This document shows, piece after piece, positions 17,547 to 24,695 of a stretch of DNA of 64,000 bases. The position numbers and the translations under genes are program-made. This DNA is from JBJHDF01 sp050486405 (lineage in GTDB: Bacteria; Pseudomonadota; Gammaproteobacteria; Pseudomonadales; Cellvibrionaceae). The stretch's first letter is position 1, and each line of letters begins with the position of its first letter. The notes below the pieces were generated by a model. That model ran no database searches. It was not told the DNA's origin and saw only the letters and a program-made list of their open reading frames with translations. Location: contig JBJHDF010000004.1 in the NCBI GenBank assembly GCA_050486405.1, forward strand, positions 124,001 through 188,000. The letters run 5' to 3'.

Positions 17547-17909
17547 CTATGCGCGAAGGCCTCTAGTGCCCGTAAGCCAGATACCACTGTCGCCGCCCGG
17601 GAACTGAACACGGGCCTCATGACCAAAAGCGCAGTCGTCATCATAGAGGAGGACATCGGCCAGGACGTCGACCCGCCGATCCAGCAGACGCACAAGGACT
17701 CGGTCGTTTTCGCTCAGCGCAAAAGTCAGGCTCAAGTGCCCGGCATCCCCAGCGGGCATCAGCTTCCAGGGGGAATCCCCGGGGTTCAGATGCGCAGCAT
17801 AGGTGCCGTAGGAAGTAGGGTGCGAAACACAGCCAAGCAGCGCTGGTGTTAGGGCCACCAACATCAGAAGAATCAACAGAGGTTTCGGAGCGAAGTCTTG
17901 CTGTGACAT
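17547..17909 (-). CDS. Small predicted lipoprotein, unknown function
   Basis: About 120 residues from the ATG at 17909 (MSQQDFAPK). A hydrophobic segment LLILLMLVALTPALLGC ends in a lipobox (LLGC), indicating lipidation and export. The mature part has no recognised domain. An in-frame start at 17942 would add 11 charged residues before the signal sequence and is less likely. It precedes the SEL1/TonB-domain gene on the same strand by about 34 bp. Confidence 0.6.
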   Translation of the reverse strand: MSQQDFAPKPLLILLMLVALTPALLGCVSHPTSYGTYAAHLNPGDSPWKLMPAGDAGHLSLTFALSENDRVLVRLLDRRVDVLADVLLYDDDCAFGHEARVQFPGGDSGIWLTGTRGLRA

Positions 17910-18046
17910 TTGCAAATCCCTGCGGCCTTGCTTTTGCGGCAATAGTGCAAGCTTTTCCGGCTCGCGTCAACCCGTTACGACCGCAGGCACTGGCGGGCTG
18001 CTATTGACAATTACCGCCGCCCTGACCAAAATACGCGCCCCATCAT

Positions 18047-18123
18047 GGCAAGGTAGCTCAGCCGGTTAGAGCACAGCACTCATAATGCTGGGGTCGGCGG
18101 TTCAAGTCCGCCCCTTGCTACCA
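18047..18123 (+). tRNA. tRNA-Met (elongator, anticodon CAT)
   Basis: Cloverleaf with acceptor GGCAAGG/CCTTGCT, a D arm containing AGCTCAGCCGGTTAGAGC, an anticodon stem around ACTCATAATGC with anticodon CAT, T arm GGCGGTTCAAGTCCGCC and encoded CCA. The last 49 bases are repeated at 24009-24057, marking the gene as the attachment site of an integrated element that leaves the tRNA intact. Confidence 0.96.
18075..18123 (+). repeat. Attachment-site repeat, left copy (in tRNA-Met)
   Basis: This 49-bp segment, from the anticodon stem through CCA, is identical to 24009-24057. It is the left junction of the integrated element. Bases outside the pair differ on both sides. Confidence 0.93.
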
Positions 18124-18169
18124 CTATCCAAGGGATTAGCGGGTTAATACTCGCTAACCTCTTCCCTCC

Positions 18170-18212
18170 AGGTAAGCATATGGTAAGCATGGCGCACCGA
18201 AAAAGGTAAGCA
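18170..18212 (+). repeat. Left-end GGTAAGCA(T) direct repeats
   Basis: GGTAAGCAT occurs at 18171-18179 and 18182-18190, and GGTAAGCA at 18205-18212, all in one orientation. The first two form a block identical to one at 23862-23884 beside the other junction. Paired short direct repeats near both att sites are what arm-type integrase or excisionase binding sites look like. Confidence 0.7.
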
Positions 18213-18234
18213 GTGCTGCCTGATTGCCAGGCAC

Positions 18235-18257
18235 AAAAAACCCGGCACATGGCCGGG
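18235..18257 (-). terminator. Intrinsic terminator of the element's leftward operon
   Basis: Read leftward, the stem CCCGGC (18252-18257) / GCCGGG (18241-18246), given on the minus strand, is followed by six T (complement of the A run 18235-18240). It lies just past the last gene of the element. Confidence 0.85.
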
Positions 18258-18281
18258 CATTGTCGAGCGGTAAAATCCGGG

Positions 18282-18854
18282 TTATTCGGGCCGGTCAATG
18301 CTCGCGGTCGCAATGTTTGAGTAGCAGCCTGACACCAAAGTCGCCCGGGCAGTCGCCTTCCGCAAATCTGCCAGCAGGGTTGCTGTTTGAGGCGAATGGA
18401 GTTGGCCAAAGCCATCGGGCCGGTCAGCACCTTTCCCCAGCGTCTGAAATGCCCGATAGGTGACAGCTTCTGACTCGGTGACGGCTGCCGCCAGTATCTC
18501 GGCTTCCGCCAGCACCTTTGGAACTAGCTTTTCCAACTCAGCCGCTGCGGCCACCGCTTGCTTTCTGGAGGCTTCCCACTCAGGGCGCAGCAGCTCTACA
18601 GCCGCCTGTGCTTCCCTCTGCCGGGCTTCCGGCAACAACCGGCTCAGGGCTTGGCGTTCAGCCTCCAGACGGCGGTGGTGGCGTTCAGCGTCCAACTGGG
18701 CAGCCTCCAGGCCATCAACGTCGGCACCGCCGGCCATTGCCCCAGCCATCTCGCCAACAAGGTCGCGGCTTTTGAATGCCCGTAGCTCGCCGTCCAGTTC
18801 GCTCAGTCGGGCCTGAATCTGTGCTGCGGATCGTTCTTGAATAGCTGCGTTCAT
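18282..18854 (-). CDS. Element-encoded coiled-coil protein, unknown function
   Basis: A 190-residue, Ala/Glu/Arg-rich protein with a long predicted coiled coil (AQIQARLSELDGELRAF, LDAERHHRRLEAERQALSRL). No catalytic motif is visible. It is the last gene of the leftward operon, 11 bp after the 92-residue gene and just before the terminator. Coiled-coil proteins at such positions in phage-like elements often act in head assembly or scaffolding, but nothing in the sequence assigns that role. Confidence 0.6.
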   Translation of the reverse strand: MNAAIQERSAAQIQARLSELDGELRAFKSRDLVGEMAGAMAGGADVDGLEAAQLDAERHHRRLEAERQALSRLLPEARQREAQAAVELLRPEWEASRKQAVAAAAELEKLVPKVLAEAEILAAAVTESEAVTYRAFQTLGKGADRPDGFGQLHSPQTATLLADLRKATARATLVSGCYSNIATASIDRPE

Positions 18855-18865
18855 GTGTTGCCCCC

Positions 18866-19144
18866 TTAGTCAAAGTCCGGCAGTTCGTCGGACAGCTCGC
18901 CATCCGTCATGGTGCGGGCATTGGCCGCCATTCCGGCCAGGTTGAGTTGCTCACGCTGCTGGTCGTGCTCTGCGGCCCGCTGCTTTTCGCGCTGGGCTTC
19001 GGCTTCGGTGCGCTTCTTTTCGGCGGTTTCCAGTGCGTCCAGGCGCTCGACGAAAGGCGCTAGAGACGCAGAAACTACGCGAACAACGTCATCAGCGTTT
19101 AACGCAAGCGTGGAGCTTGCGACGGAAAAGGTTTGTTTGGTCAT
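18866..19144 (-). CDS. Small element-encoded protein, unknown function
   Basis: A 92-residue protein. An N-terminal segment (SVASSTLALNADDVVRVVSASLAPFV) leads to a highly charged helix rich in Glu, Lys and Arg (AEKKRTEAEAQREKQRAAEHD), probably a coiled coil. The tail is acidic (ELSDELPDFD). ATG at 19144. No family recognised. Confidence 0.55.
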   Translation of the reverse strand: MTKQTFSVASSTLALNADDVVRVVSASLAPFVERLDALETAEKKRTEAEAQREKQRAAEHDQQREQLNLAGMAANARTMTDGELSDELPDFD

Positions 19145-19177
19145 GGGGATATTTCCTGTTTGAAAAGTGTGGGCCTG

Positions 19178-19384
19178 TCAGGGGTTCTTTATCGGCAAGG
19201 TGACTTTGGCGCTTGCCAAGGATTCGATGGTGGCCGGGATATATTGGCCGGTGGGGGTGCGCTCCAACAATTCACCCGGGGTGCCGTCAGCCTCGACCAC
19301 TTGCCGGAAGAGTATTAGGGGCGCTTCGGGCAGCTTGCGGGCCTCAAGGTCTGCAATACGGCGGCGCAGGGCTTCAGTGTTCAT
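19178..19384 (-). CDS. Small element-encoded protein, unknown function
   Basis: A 68-residue protein from the ATG at 19384. It begins MNTEALRRRIADLEARK, similar to the start of the next upstream product (MIDSLRRRLSSLEAEQ), so the two may share an N-terminal helix by duplication or common function. The rest (FRQVVEADGTPGELLERTPTGQ) matches nothing I recognise. Confidence 0.5.
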   Translation of the reverse strand: MNTEALRRRIADLEARKLPEAPLILFRQVVEADGTPGELLERTPTGQYIPATIESLASAKVTLPIKNP

Positions 19385-19399
19385 ACGGTAAGCTCCGGG

Positions 19400-19705
19400 T
19401 CATTCTCTGAGTAATCGCTCGTAGTCGGCTGCCGCCTGCTCAACGGTCAAGCCCGGCGGAACTTCAACTTCTTCCGACAGGAGTTGGACGTACTGCTGGA
19501 CGCGATAGTCAGTAAGCGCCTTCAATGCCGGTGTTTCGATGCGCGCAATGTAGGACGGGCCAAGCTCTCCGGGCACCAGGTCGGGCGCGGGCTGGCCCAG
19601 TTCAATCAGTGCCGCCCGAATGCGGGCCGGTGATTCGGGGTCAGTAGTTTGCTTTTTCTGCTCAGCCTCAAGAGACGACAGGCGACGACGTAGTGAGTCA
19701 ATCAT
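19400..19705 (-). CDS. Small element-encoded protein, unknown function
   Basis: A 101-residue protein starting at 19705, overlapping the stop of the DUF5681-like gene by four bases (ATGA), which implies coupled translation. It has an N-terminal charged helix (LRRRLSSLEAEQKKQ) and a C-terminal helix (PPGLTVEQAAADYERLL). No known domain was recognised. Confidence 0.55.
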   Translation of the reverse strand: MIDSLRRRLSSLEAEQKKQTTDPESPARIRAALIELGQPAPDLVPGELGPSYIARIETPALKALTDYRVQQYVQLLSEEVEVPPGLTVEQAAADYERLLRE

Positions 19706-20133
19706 GCGGCGGCCCTCGTGCCCGATGATTGTTCGAGCGCTTCAATGCGGCGGGTCAGTTCGTCAACCTCGGATATGCGCGCAACCTGCCCTAACGCGCC
19801 AACAAGTTGTGCCACGGAATCAGAAGGTGCTTTTCCCTCAGCGGCTGCGTCAATCAGACGGCGGGATACGCAAGCCAAACCTTCCGCGCCGGTCAAGTCA
19901 ATATCCAGTGCCACCGGTTGCGGTTTTAACGGTGGTGCAATGCGGTCAAGACAAATCCGCAGCGCTGCCACGTCGCCAGCCAAGGCCAACTCGACGGCTT
20001 TTTCCACAAGCTCGGCTCCGTGGCGGGAAAGCTGTTTGCGAAGCTCGGCGGACGCACTGCGGGGCCTGCCGTTTGGGTTGCCGCTCACACCTTGCGGGAA
20101 GCGGCCTTTTGCGTCTCGGGTTTTGTCGGTCAT
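19702..20133 (-). CDS. DUF5681-like phage-associated protein
   Basis: A 143-residue protein from the ATG at 20133 (MTDKTRDAKGRFPQG), with GAGG 9 bases upstream. The N terminus GRFPQGVSGNPNGRPR is the hallmark of DUF5681, a short basic segment common in phage and mobile-element genes and sometimes found beside terminase or replication genes. The C-terminal part (ISEVDELTRRIEALEQS) is helical. Its function in this element is unknown. Confidence 0.65.
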   Translation of the reverse strand: MTDKTRDAKGRFPQGVSGNPNGRPRSASAELRKQLSRHGAELVEKAVELALAGDVAALRICLDRIAPPLKPQPVALDIDLTGAEGLACVSRRLIDAAAEGKAPSDSVAQLVGALGQVARISEVDELTRRIEALEQSSGTRAAA

Positions 20134-20223
20134 GCTCCTGTTCCTCACCTGCCTAACAGGTATGTATGCACGTCCAGTATAGCACCTGTTTTGCGTACTC
20201 TCAACTTTGCCAAAGTGTGGCCG

Positions 20224-21336
20224 CTATCTGTTTGCACTGTGGTCTGTTCGTGCGTCAGGCAAAGTCCACCAGTAGCGGCTAGCCACCTTGCCGGAACCTT
20301 TGCGCTCCAGTTTCAAAACATCGTCTAGCACCAGCGCGGAGAGTATCTTAGCGGCATCGGTGAAATGCACGTTCACCAGCTCGCCAGCTTGCCGCGCACT
20401 AATGAAAAACGGATCATCACCATGGTGCTCTGCCAGCCTGCGGCAAACTTTCGCCAATAGAATCGATTGGGGGCCGTACCCCAGGCCATCCACCCCTTGC
20501 GGAATGGGGTCGCCCTCCACCCCGTCAAGAACCCTCGCCATTGTTTCGCCGTGCGGAAACTTAACCTTGTCCCAGCCGCGCAAAAAGTCCCCCCAAGTGA
20601 CACCGAAGTCTTTTGTCCCAATAACCGGAAATGCGAGGCTGTGCCATTCCTGAACGATGCTCCGAAGCTCTGCCTTCGTCGCGTTGGGTCTGGTACCCTT
20701 TAGGTAACGGGCCAGCTCGAATAAGCACTTGTTCCGTTGCCCTTCGGATTCAGGCAGAAACTCACCTACAGAAGAGCACGGAAGATTACTGAAGATGACC
20801 TCTGTCATCCTCTGTCCTCCTCTGTTCTCTTCTGTTCTCTTCTGTAGGTCTCGGGACAGGGCCGCAACTCCACACAATGGGGCGAGCGGGCCATTGTCTA
20901 TCACGTCACCCGTGTATGTTATGTACCTCTGGGCGCGGTAAATCTCAATATTCAGTCCCAGATAGCGGCCCTTTTTCCGGGCCAGTTCGTCATTACAGTA
21001 TCCCCACCCGTGAAGACCGCATCCCGAAGGGCTGCGCTCAATGAATCGACAGTTCAGTTCGCGCAGCATGGCCACCGCCTCAGTGCTGGTGCTGTAGTCA
21101 ATGTCGATGCAGGCCAGCCCATCCTCGGCAACCAGAACAAAGCCTACTCCGTGGTCGCGAGGCGAGGTAAAGCTATTTCGCGCCTCCTCAAAGCTGCTCC
21201 ACGTTTTCGGGTTTGTGCTGGAGGCCGTTATTCGGGGGCTGCTTGCTTGGTAGGGAACCTTTTTCCCTCGCCACAATACCCACCTATGGAGACGCGCTAG
21301 TTCCTCGGGGGCGCGGTCAAAGTCCGGTTTTACCAT
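20224..21336 (-). CDS. PrimPol-like replication protein of the element
   Basis: A 370-residue protein. The N-terminal ~165 residues resemble the primase-polymerase domain of phage/satellite replication proteins: LHRWVLWRGKKVPYQ, then GVGFVLVAEDGLACIDIDYS with the acidic DID pair for metal binding, then SPSGCGLHGWGY and NIEIYRAQRYITYTGD. The C-terminal ~190 residues are helical and carry no obvious helicase P-loop. The junction is an unusual purine-rich repeat tract (about 20805-20850) holding an AGGAGG and an in-frame ATG at 20808. The gene probably starts replication of the excised element. Confidence 0.72.
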   Translation of the reverse strand: MVKPDFDRAPEELARLHRWVLWRGKKVPYQASSPRITASSTNPKTWSSFEEARNSFTSPRDHGVGFVLVAEDGLACIDIDYSTSTEAVAMLRELNCRFIERSPSGCGLHGWGYCNDELARKKGRYLGLNIEIYRAQRYITYTGDVIDNGPLAPLCGVAALSRDLQKRTEENRGGQRMTEVIFSNLPCSSVGEFLPESEGQRNKCLFELARYLKGTRPNATKAELRSIVQEWHSLAFPVIGTKDFGVTWGDFLRGWDKVKFPHGETMARVLDGVEGDPIPQGVDGLGYGPQSILLAKVCRRLAEHHGDDPFFISARQAGELVNVHFTDAAKILSALVLDDVLKLERKGSGKVASRYWWTLPDARTDHSANR

Positions 21337-21339
21337 CGG

Positions 21340-21666
21340 TCACACCCCCAATGCGCGTTCCAGCTTGCGGCGGTCACGGGCGCTGGCGTGATATTTTCCG
21401 TACCAGCTTGGCCTGCCGTCTATCGTGACAAACGGAACACGCTCGCAGTACAGCACAACGTTCAACTTGCGGCGCAGGCCCATGACCACATCCGGGGCAT
21501 TGCTGGCCGGCGCTATCCGGTCGGCGCGTTCTCGGGTAACCGGGCCACGCAACAACGCACGGGCAAGGCGGATCTGTCGCTTGCTCAGTACCGGCGTGTT
21601 AGAATTCGGGGATCGAGTTTTTCTTTCTTGGGCCGTCCGTGCGGGGCGGCTTTTTTTTGTTTTCAT
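21340..21666 (-). CDS. Small HTH-type element protein
   Basis: A 108-residue basic protein. The N-terminal 25 residues are Lys/Arg-rich and probably disordered. The middle (LSKRQIRLARALLRGPVTRERADRIAPASNAPDVVMGLRRKL, split here as LSKRQIRLARALL and PVTRERADRIA...VMGLRRKL) reads as a winged-helix DNA-binding domain seen in phage genomes. The start overlaps the stop of the AlpA-like gene by four bases, and the PrimPol gene follows three bases after its stop. Confidence 0.6.
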   Translation of the reverse strand: MKTKKSRPARTAQERKTRSPNSNTPVLSKRQIRLARALLRGPVTRERADRIAPASNAPDVVMGLRRKLNVVLYCERVPFVTIDGRPSWYGKYHASARDRRKLERALGV

Positions 21667-21890
21667 GCGGCAGTCCCCCGTTCACTTGCGCTGGCCATCG
21701 GCTCAGAAAGCCGACTCTCTGCCCATGACAGCAAGTCGCCGGGAGTGTAGAGCGACCGGCTTCCAAACTTTCGATAGGTGGGGCCGCCGCCGATGCAGGC
21801 CAGCTTCGCCAAAGTGCCATTGGTGGCCGGGTAGCCGTGCTCGGCTAGGTATGCTGCCGCCTCTCGGCGACTTAGGTAGGTCTCGGTCAT
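21663..21890 (-). CDS. AlpA/excisionase-like HTH protein
   Basis: A 75-residue MerR-like helix-turn-helix protein: YLSRREAAAYLAEHGYPATN, then KFGSRSLYTPGDLLSWAESRL, the layout of AlpA-type regulators and excisionases (helix-turn-helix, beta wing, closing helix). In integrative elements these proteins direct excision or regulate the integrase. It is located two genes downstream of the integrase. Confidence 0.75.
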   Translation of the reverse strand: MTETYLSRREAAAYLAEHGYPATNGTLAKLACIGGGPTYRKFGSRSLYTPGDLLSWAESRLSEPMASASERGTAA

Positions 21891-21962
21891 GCGATTTTCT
21901 CCGAAGAAAAGGGAAATTAACCAACGGAGAAAATGGTAAATAGGGTTTGACTCCTAGCCGGG

Positions 21963-22553
21963 CTAGCGCCCTTTTTTCCTCGCCTCTCTCAATCTTGTAC
22001 GGAACCGACTTAATGTTATATGCCCTTCCTTTCCAGTCTCGTCCTCCGTGTAATGGACCTGCGACTCTCCGGCTTTGGTCTGGCACTCCCTCGGTTCCAT
22101 CATTGCGGCGTCCAGCGCACCCCAAAACAGCTCCCAAAGCTCGCCCGGTTTGTGCTCAGTCATCGCTAGGCGGTTGATAATGTCCTCAACATTCTGAATA
22201 CCGCGCGGCTTCTGCGCCTTTATGCGCTGCTCAGTGGAATAGTTAAATGCACCCATCTGGTTTGTCGCTATGGCGGCAGCCTCAAGGTCTTGGTAAATTT
22301 GCAGCATCAAAATCTTGAGTTTCTGTGTCAGGCCCTTATTGCAAAAATATCGCGCATCGCCAATGCGGCGGTACGTCTCCTTGAACTCCTCCTGCAAATC
22401 CTCGGGCAGCTCACGGTTAAGCGACTCCTCCCATTCGTCCAGCTTTGCCATGGGGTCGGGCGGCAGCACCGTTTGCTTTGCTTCGGCCTTACGCACAGCG
22501 GCCTTTTTTGCCTCAAGGTATAGAAATTCGGCCATTGCTTTGGGGTCATCCAC
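21963..22553 (-). CDS. Element-encoded protein, unknown function
   Basis: A 196-residue, mostly helical, charged protein (EWEESLNRELPEDLQEEFK, FWGALDAAMMEPRE). No recognised family. Its start lies 8 bp inside the 3' end of the integrase gene, so the two are translationally coupled. Confidence 0.6.
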   Translation of the reverse strand: MDDPKAMAEFLYLEAKKAAVRKAEAKQTVLPPDPMAKLDEWEESLNRELPEDLQEEFKETYRRIGDARYFCNKGLTQKLKILMLQIYQDLEAAAIATNQMGAFNYSTEQRIKAQKPRGIQNVEDIINRLAMTEHKPGELWELFWGALDAAMMEPRECQTKAGESQVHYTEDETGKEGHITLSRFRTRLREARKKGR

Positions 22554-23844
22554 GGTTCACGCCCTCCTTGCGAAGGTCCACGACCTCGCCAGCCTCCCGT
22601 CCTTCAAGTGCCGCAGCAATGCCGGATGTGTGGCGCTCGATGACCGCCGCCCGGTCTTGGTCGCCGAAGTGCAGATAACGCTTTGTAGTGCTCAATTGGG
22701 TATGGCCCAACGTCTCGGCAATCTGTGCCGCCTGAGCACCCTGCACCGCCATCAGTGAGCCTATGCTGTGGCGTAAACCATGAAGACCTATGCCCTCCGG
22801 TAAACCAGCTTCCTGCCGCACAAGCCGCCACGGCTTCGACAATGCCAGCGGCACCCCGTTGCCCTTGGCCGACTCGAAGACCAGGCTGTCAGGGCTTCCC
22901 TGGGGCTGTCTGGCAACGACTGCCTGAGCCGCGCTGGGGAGGTTGATTGTCTTTGCCTTGCCGCTCTTGTGACCGGTCTTGTGCGCCTTCGCTGGCAGCT
23001 CAATCAAGCCGCGCCTGAGGTCTACCCACCGCCAGCGCAAACCCGTAATCTCGCCACGGCGGCAGCCGGTGAGCGCCAGAACCCGGATGGCATCGGCCAC
23101 GGGTCGCCGAATCCGGCGCTGTTCTTCGAGCGCTTCCAGGGTGCGAAACAGCCGGGGGTAATCTTCCGGCCTTAGAATCTGCTCGCGCTCGCCGTCACTG
23201 CCAAAGCTCAGCCCCGCCGCCGGGTTATTTGGAATCAGCTTTTCCGATTCTCCCCAAGCGAATATCGCCCGCAGTACCCGGCAGGCCATCCGTGCTGCAC
23301 CTTCACCGCCGCGAACAATGGCCCGACCACGCGGCCCGGTACGCTCGTCGGTCGCCGTCTTTCCAGTGGCGATTGCCTTGCGAGCGCGTAGCACATCTTC
23401 CGCCGTCAGGCTTTCGACAATCTGGTGACCAAGCAGCGGGCGTATGTGCCGGTCAAGGCGGCCCCGGTCTGTCTTGCGTGTGGTTTCAGCCTTGGCCGCG
23501 AATTTCTCCGAGGCCAGATACTCGTCCAGCAAGTCGTTGACGGTCAGCGCTTCGCGGCGCTTCCGGCGCTCGGCCTGAGGGTCTTTGCCCGCCCTCACCT
23601 CAGCGGCCAAATTCTTGGCCAGTTGCCGGGCCTCGTCTAAGGTAAGCATTTTTGCCGATTTTCCGAGTGTGTAGCGGCGGGTTTTGTTGTGCTGATTCCG
23701 GTACTGGAAAACGAAGGTTTTTGTTCCCGCTGGATAGACGGCTACGCCAAGACCAGCAACGGCGCGGCTTCCCTCGTCCCATATGAAATACTTGGCGGCT
23801 TTTGGCTCCAGATTTCTGATAAGGTTCTTTGTCAGTTTTGGCAT
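22546..23844 (-). CDS. Tyrosine recombinase (integrase) of the element
   Basis: Site-specific recombinase, 432 residues, of the DUF4102 (P4-like) integrase group. The N-terminal arm-binding domain contains VYPAGTKTFVFQYRNQ and RRYTLGKSAKMLTLDEAR. The core-binding domain follows (LTVNDLLDEYLASEKF). The catalytic domain shows Arg in LTGCRRGEI, the HGLRH box, GHTQ and the nucleophile Tyr in TTKRYLH. ATG 23844 is preferred (AGG 8 bases upstream); a GTG at 23853 would add three residues. It would integrate the element at tRNA-Met. Confidence 0.93.
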   Translation of the reverse strand: MPKLTKNLIRNLEPKAAKYFIWDEGSRAVAGLGVAVYPAGTKTFVFQYRNQHNKTRRYTLGKSAKMLTLDEARQLAKNLAAEVRAGKDPQAERRKRREALTVNDLLDEYLASEKFAAKAETTRKTDRGRLDRHIRPLLGHQIVESLTAEDVLRARKAIATGKTATDERTGPRGRAIVRGGEGAARMACRVLRAIFAWGESEKLIPNNPAAGLSFGSDGEREQILRPEDYPRLFRTLEALEEQRRIRRPVADAIRVLALTGCRRGEITGLRWRWVDLRRGLIELPAKAHKTGHKSGKAKTINLPSAAQAVVARQPQGSPDSLVFESAKGNGVPLALSKPWRLVRQEAGLPEGIGLHGLRHSIGSLMAVQGAQAAQIAETLGHTQLSTTKRYLHFGDQDRAAVIERHTSGIAAALEGREAGEVVDLRKEGVNRG

Positions 23845-23861
23845 TGCAAACACCTGATTTT

Positions 23862-23990
23862 AGGTAAGCATATGGTAAGCATGGAAGCGCCAAAACCGGG
23901 TAATTTCCGGTTTGACCTCAGCACTGATAGTAAACCTTATCTATATGAAAATAAAGGGAAAAGTATAGAATAGTCGATTTAGGTAAGCAT
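23862..23990 (+). repeat. Right-end GGTAAGCAT direct repeats
   Basis: GGTAAGCAT occurs at 23863-23871, 23874-23882 and 23982-23990, all in the same orientation as the copies near the left junction. The first two repeat the left-end block exactly. They lie between the integrase start and attR, fitting arm-type recombinase binding sites and possible autoregulation of the integrase promoter. Confidence 0.7.
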
Positions 23991-24008
23991 GGGAAAAGGG
24001 GTTGTTCA

Positions 24009-24057
24009 AGCACTCATAATGCTGGGGTCGGCGGTTCAAGTCCGCCCCTTGCTACCA
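24009..24057 (+). repeat. Attachment-site repeat, right copy
   Basis: Identical 49-bp copy of the tRNA-Met 3' end. The 5' half of a tRNA is absent here, so this copy makes no tRNA. It overlaps the antisense 3' end of the glycosyltransferase gene. Confidence 0.93.
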
Positions 24058-24695
24058 TACTCTGCGGGGTTGTCGGGTCCAGGCCCGGCGACCCCGATCT
24101 CCAGCCAACGCAGATCCTCCGGGCGGTCGATATCCCGCAGTGGTTCTCCCTGATACAGCCGCCAGCCCAGGGCCGCGATGCGTGCCAGGGTGATCCGCGC
24201 CACTTGGGGGCCGCCCCAGGGAATGTCGCGGAAGAGACGCTCATCCGTGCGGGTCAGGCCCAGCAGGGCGTAGCCGCCGTCGACGGCCGGGTAGAGCGCC
24301 ACCTCGACGCCCTCCAGCGCCCGGGCAGCCCGGCGCAGCAGGTCGGCGGACATCTCCACGCAATCCGTGCCCACCAGCAGCACCCGGGGCGACTCCACCA
24401 ACGCCCGGCGGGCGGCGCGGGCCATGCGCTGGCCCAGATCCCCCGGACCCTGGTCGCTCACGATCAGACTTGGCGGCAGGGACACCCCTCCCCAGGCTTC
24501 GCTGCCCGGCGCGGGGGTGGCGCAGAGTTCCACCGGCCCCAGATCGGCCTGCAGCGCCGCATCCAGGGTGCGCTGCAACAGGCGGGCGGCCAGAGCCGCT
24601 GCACCTGTTTCGCCCAGGGCCGGCACCAGGCGGGTTTTGGCCAGGCCCGGCAGTGGCGCCTTGGCAAAGACAATAACCCGCGTCGACTCTGTCAC
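24036..24695 (-). CDS. TIGR04282-type glycosyltransferase of arsenosugar cluster
   Basis: A 219-residue nucleotidyl/glycosyltransferase-fold protein (VIVFAKAPLPGLAKTRLVPALGE at the N terminus, LLVGTDCVEM and YPAVDGGYALLGL in the core), the family usually found beside ArsS and the next gene. Start is the GTG at 24695, overlapping the preceding stop in a GTGA tetranucleotide. The last residues (EYGSKGRT) are encoded by the attR copy of the tRNA sequence, so the 3' end is antisense to tRNA-derived DNA. A role in arsenosugar assembly is inferred from family and neighbours. Confidence 0.82.
   Translation of the reverse strand: MTESTRVIVFAKAPLPGLAKTRLVPALGETGAAALAARLLQRTLDAALQADLGPVELCATPAPGSEAWGGVSLPPSLIVSDQGPGDLGQRMARAARRALVESPRVLLVGTDCVEMSADLLRRAARALEGVEVALYPAVDGGYALLGLTRTDERLFRDIPWGGPQVARITLARIAALGWRLYQGEPLRDIDRPEDLRWLEIGVAGPGPDNPAEYGSKGRT

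Larger units (their letters stand above)
18124..24057. mobile_element. 5.9-kb integrative element inserted at tRNA-Met
   Basis: Bounded by 49-bp direct repeats of the tRNA-Met 3' end. It holds one leftward run of genes: tyrosine recombinase, a 196-residue unknown, an AlpA-like HTH protein, a 108-residue HTH protein, a PrimPol-like replication protein, a DUF5681-like protein and four small proteins, closed by an intrinsic terminator. No capsid, tail, portal or terminase large-subunit gene is visible, so it resembles a phage satellite or small integrative element rather than a complete prophage. Unusually, the integrase lies at the end away from the intact tRNA. Confidence 0.88.

Noticed and set aside
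18124..24057. Complete prophage
   Set aside because: No capsid, portal, tail, terminase large subunit or lysis genes within 5.9 kb.
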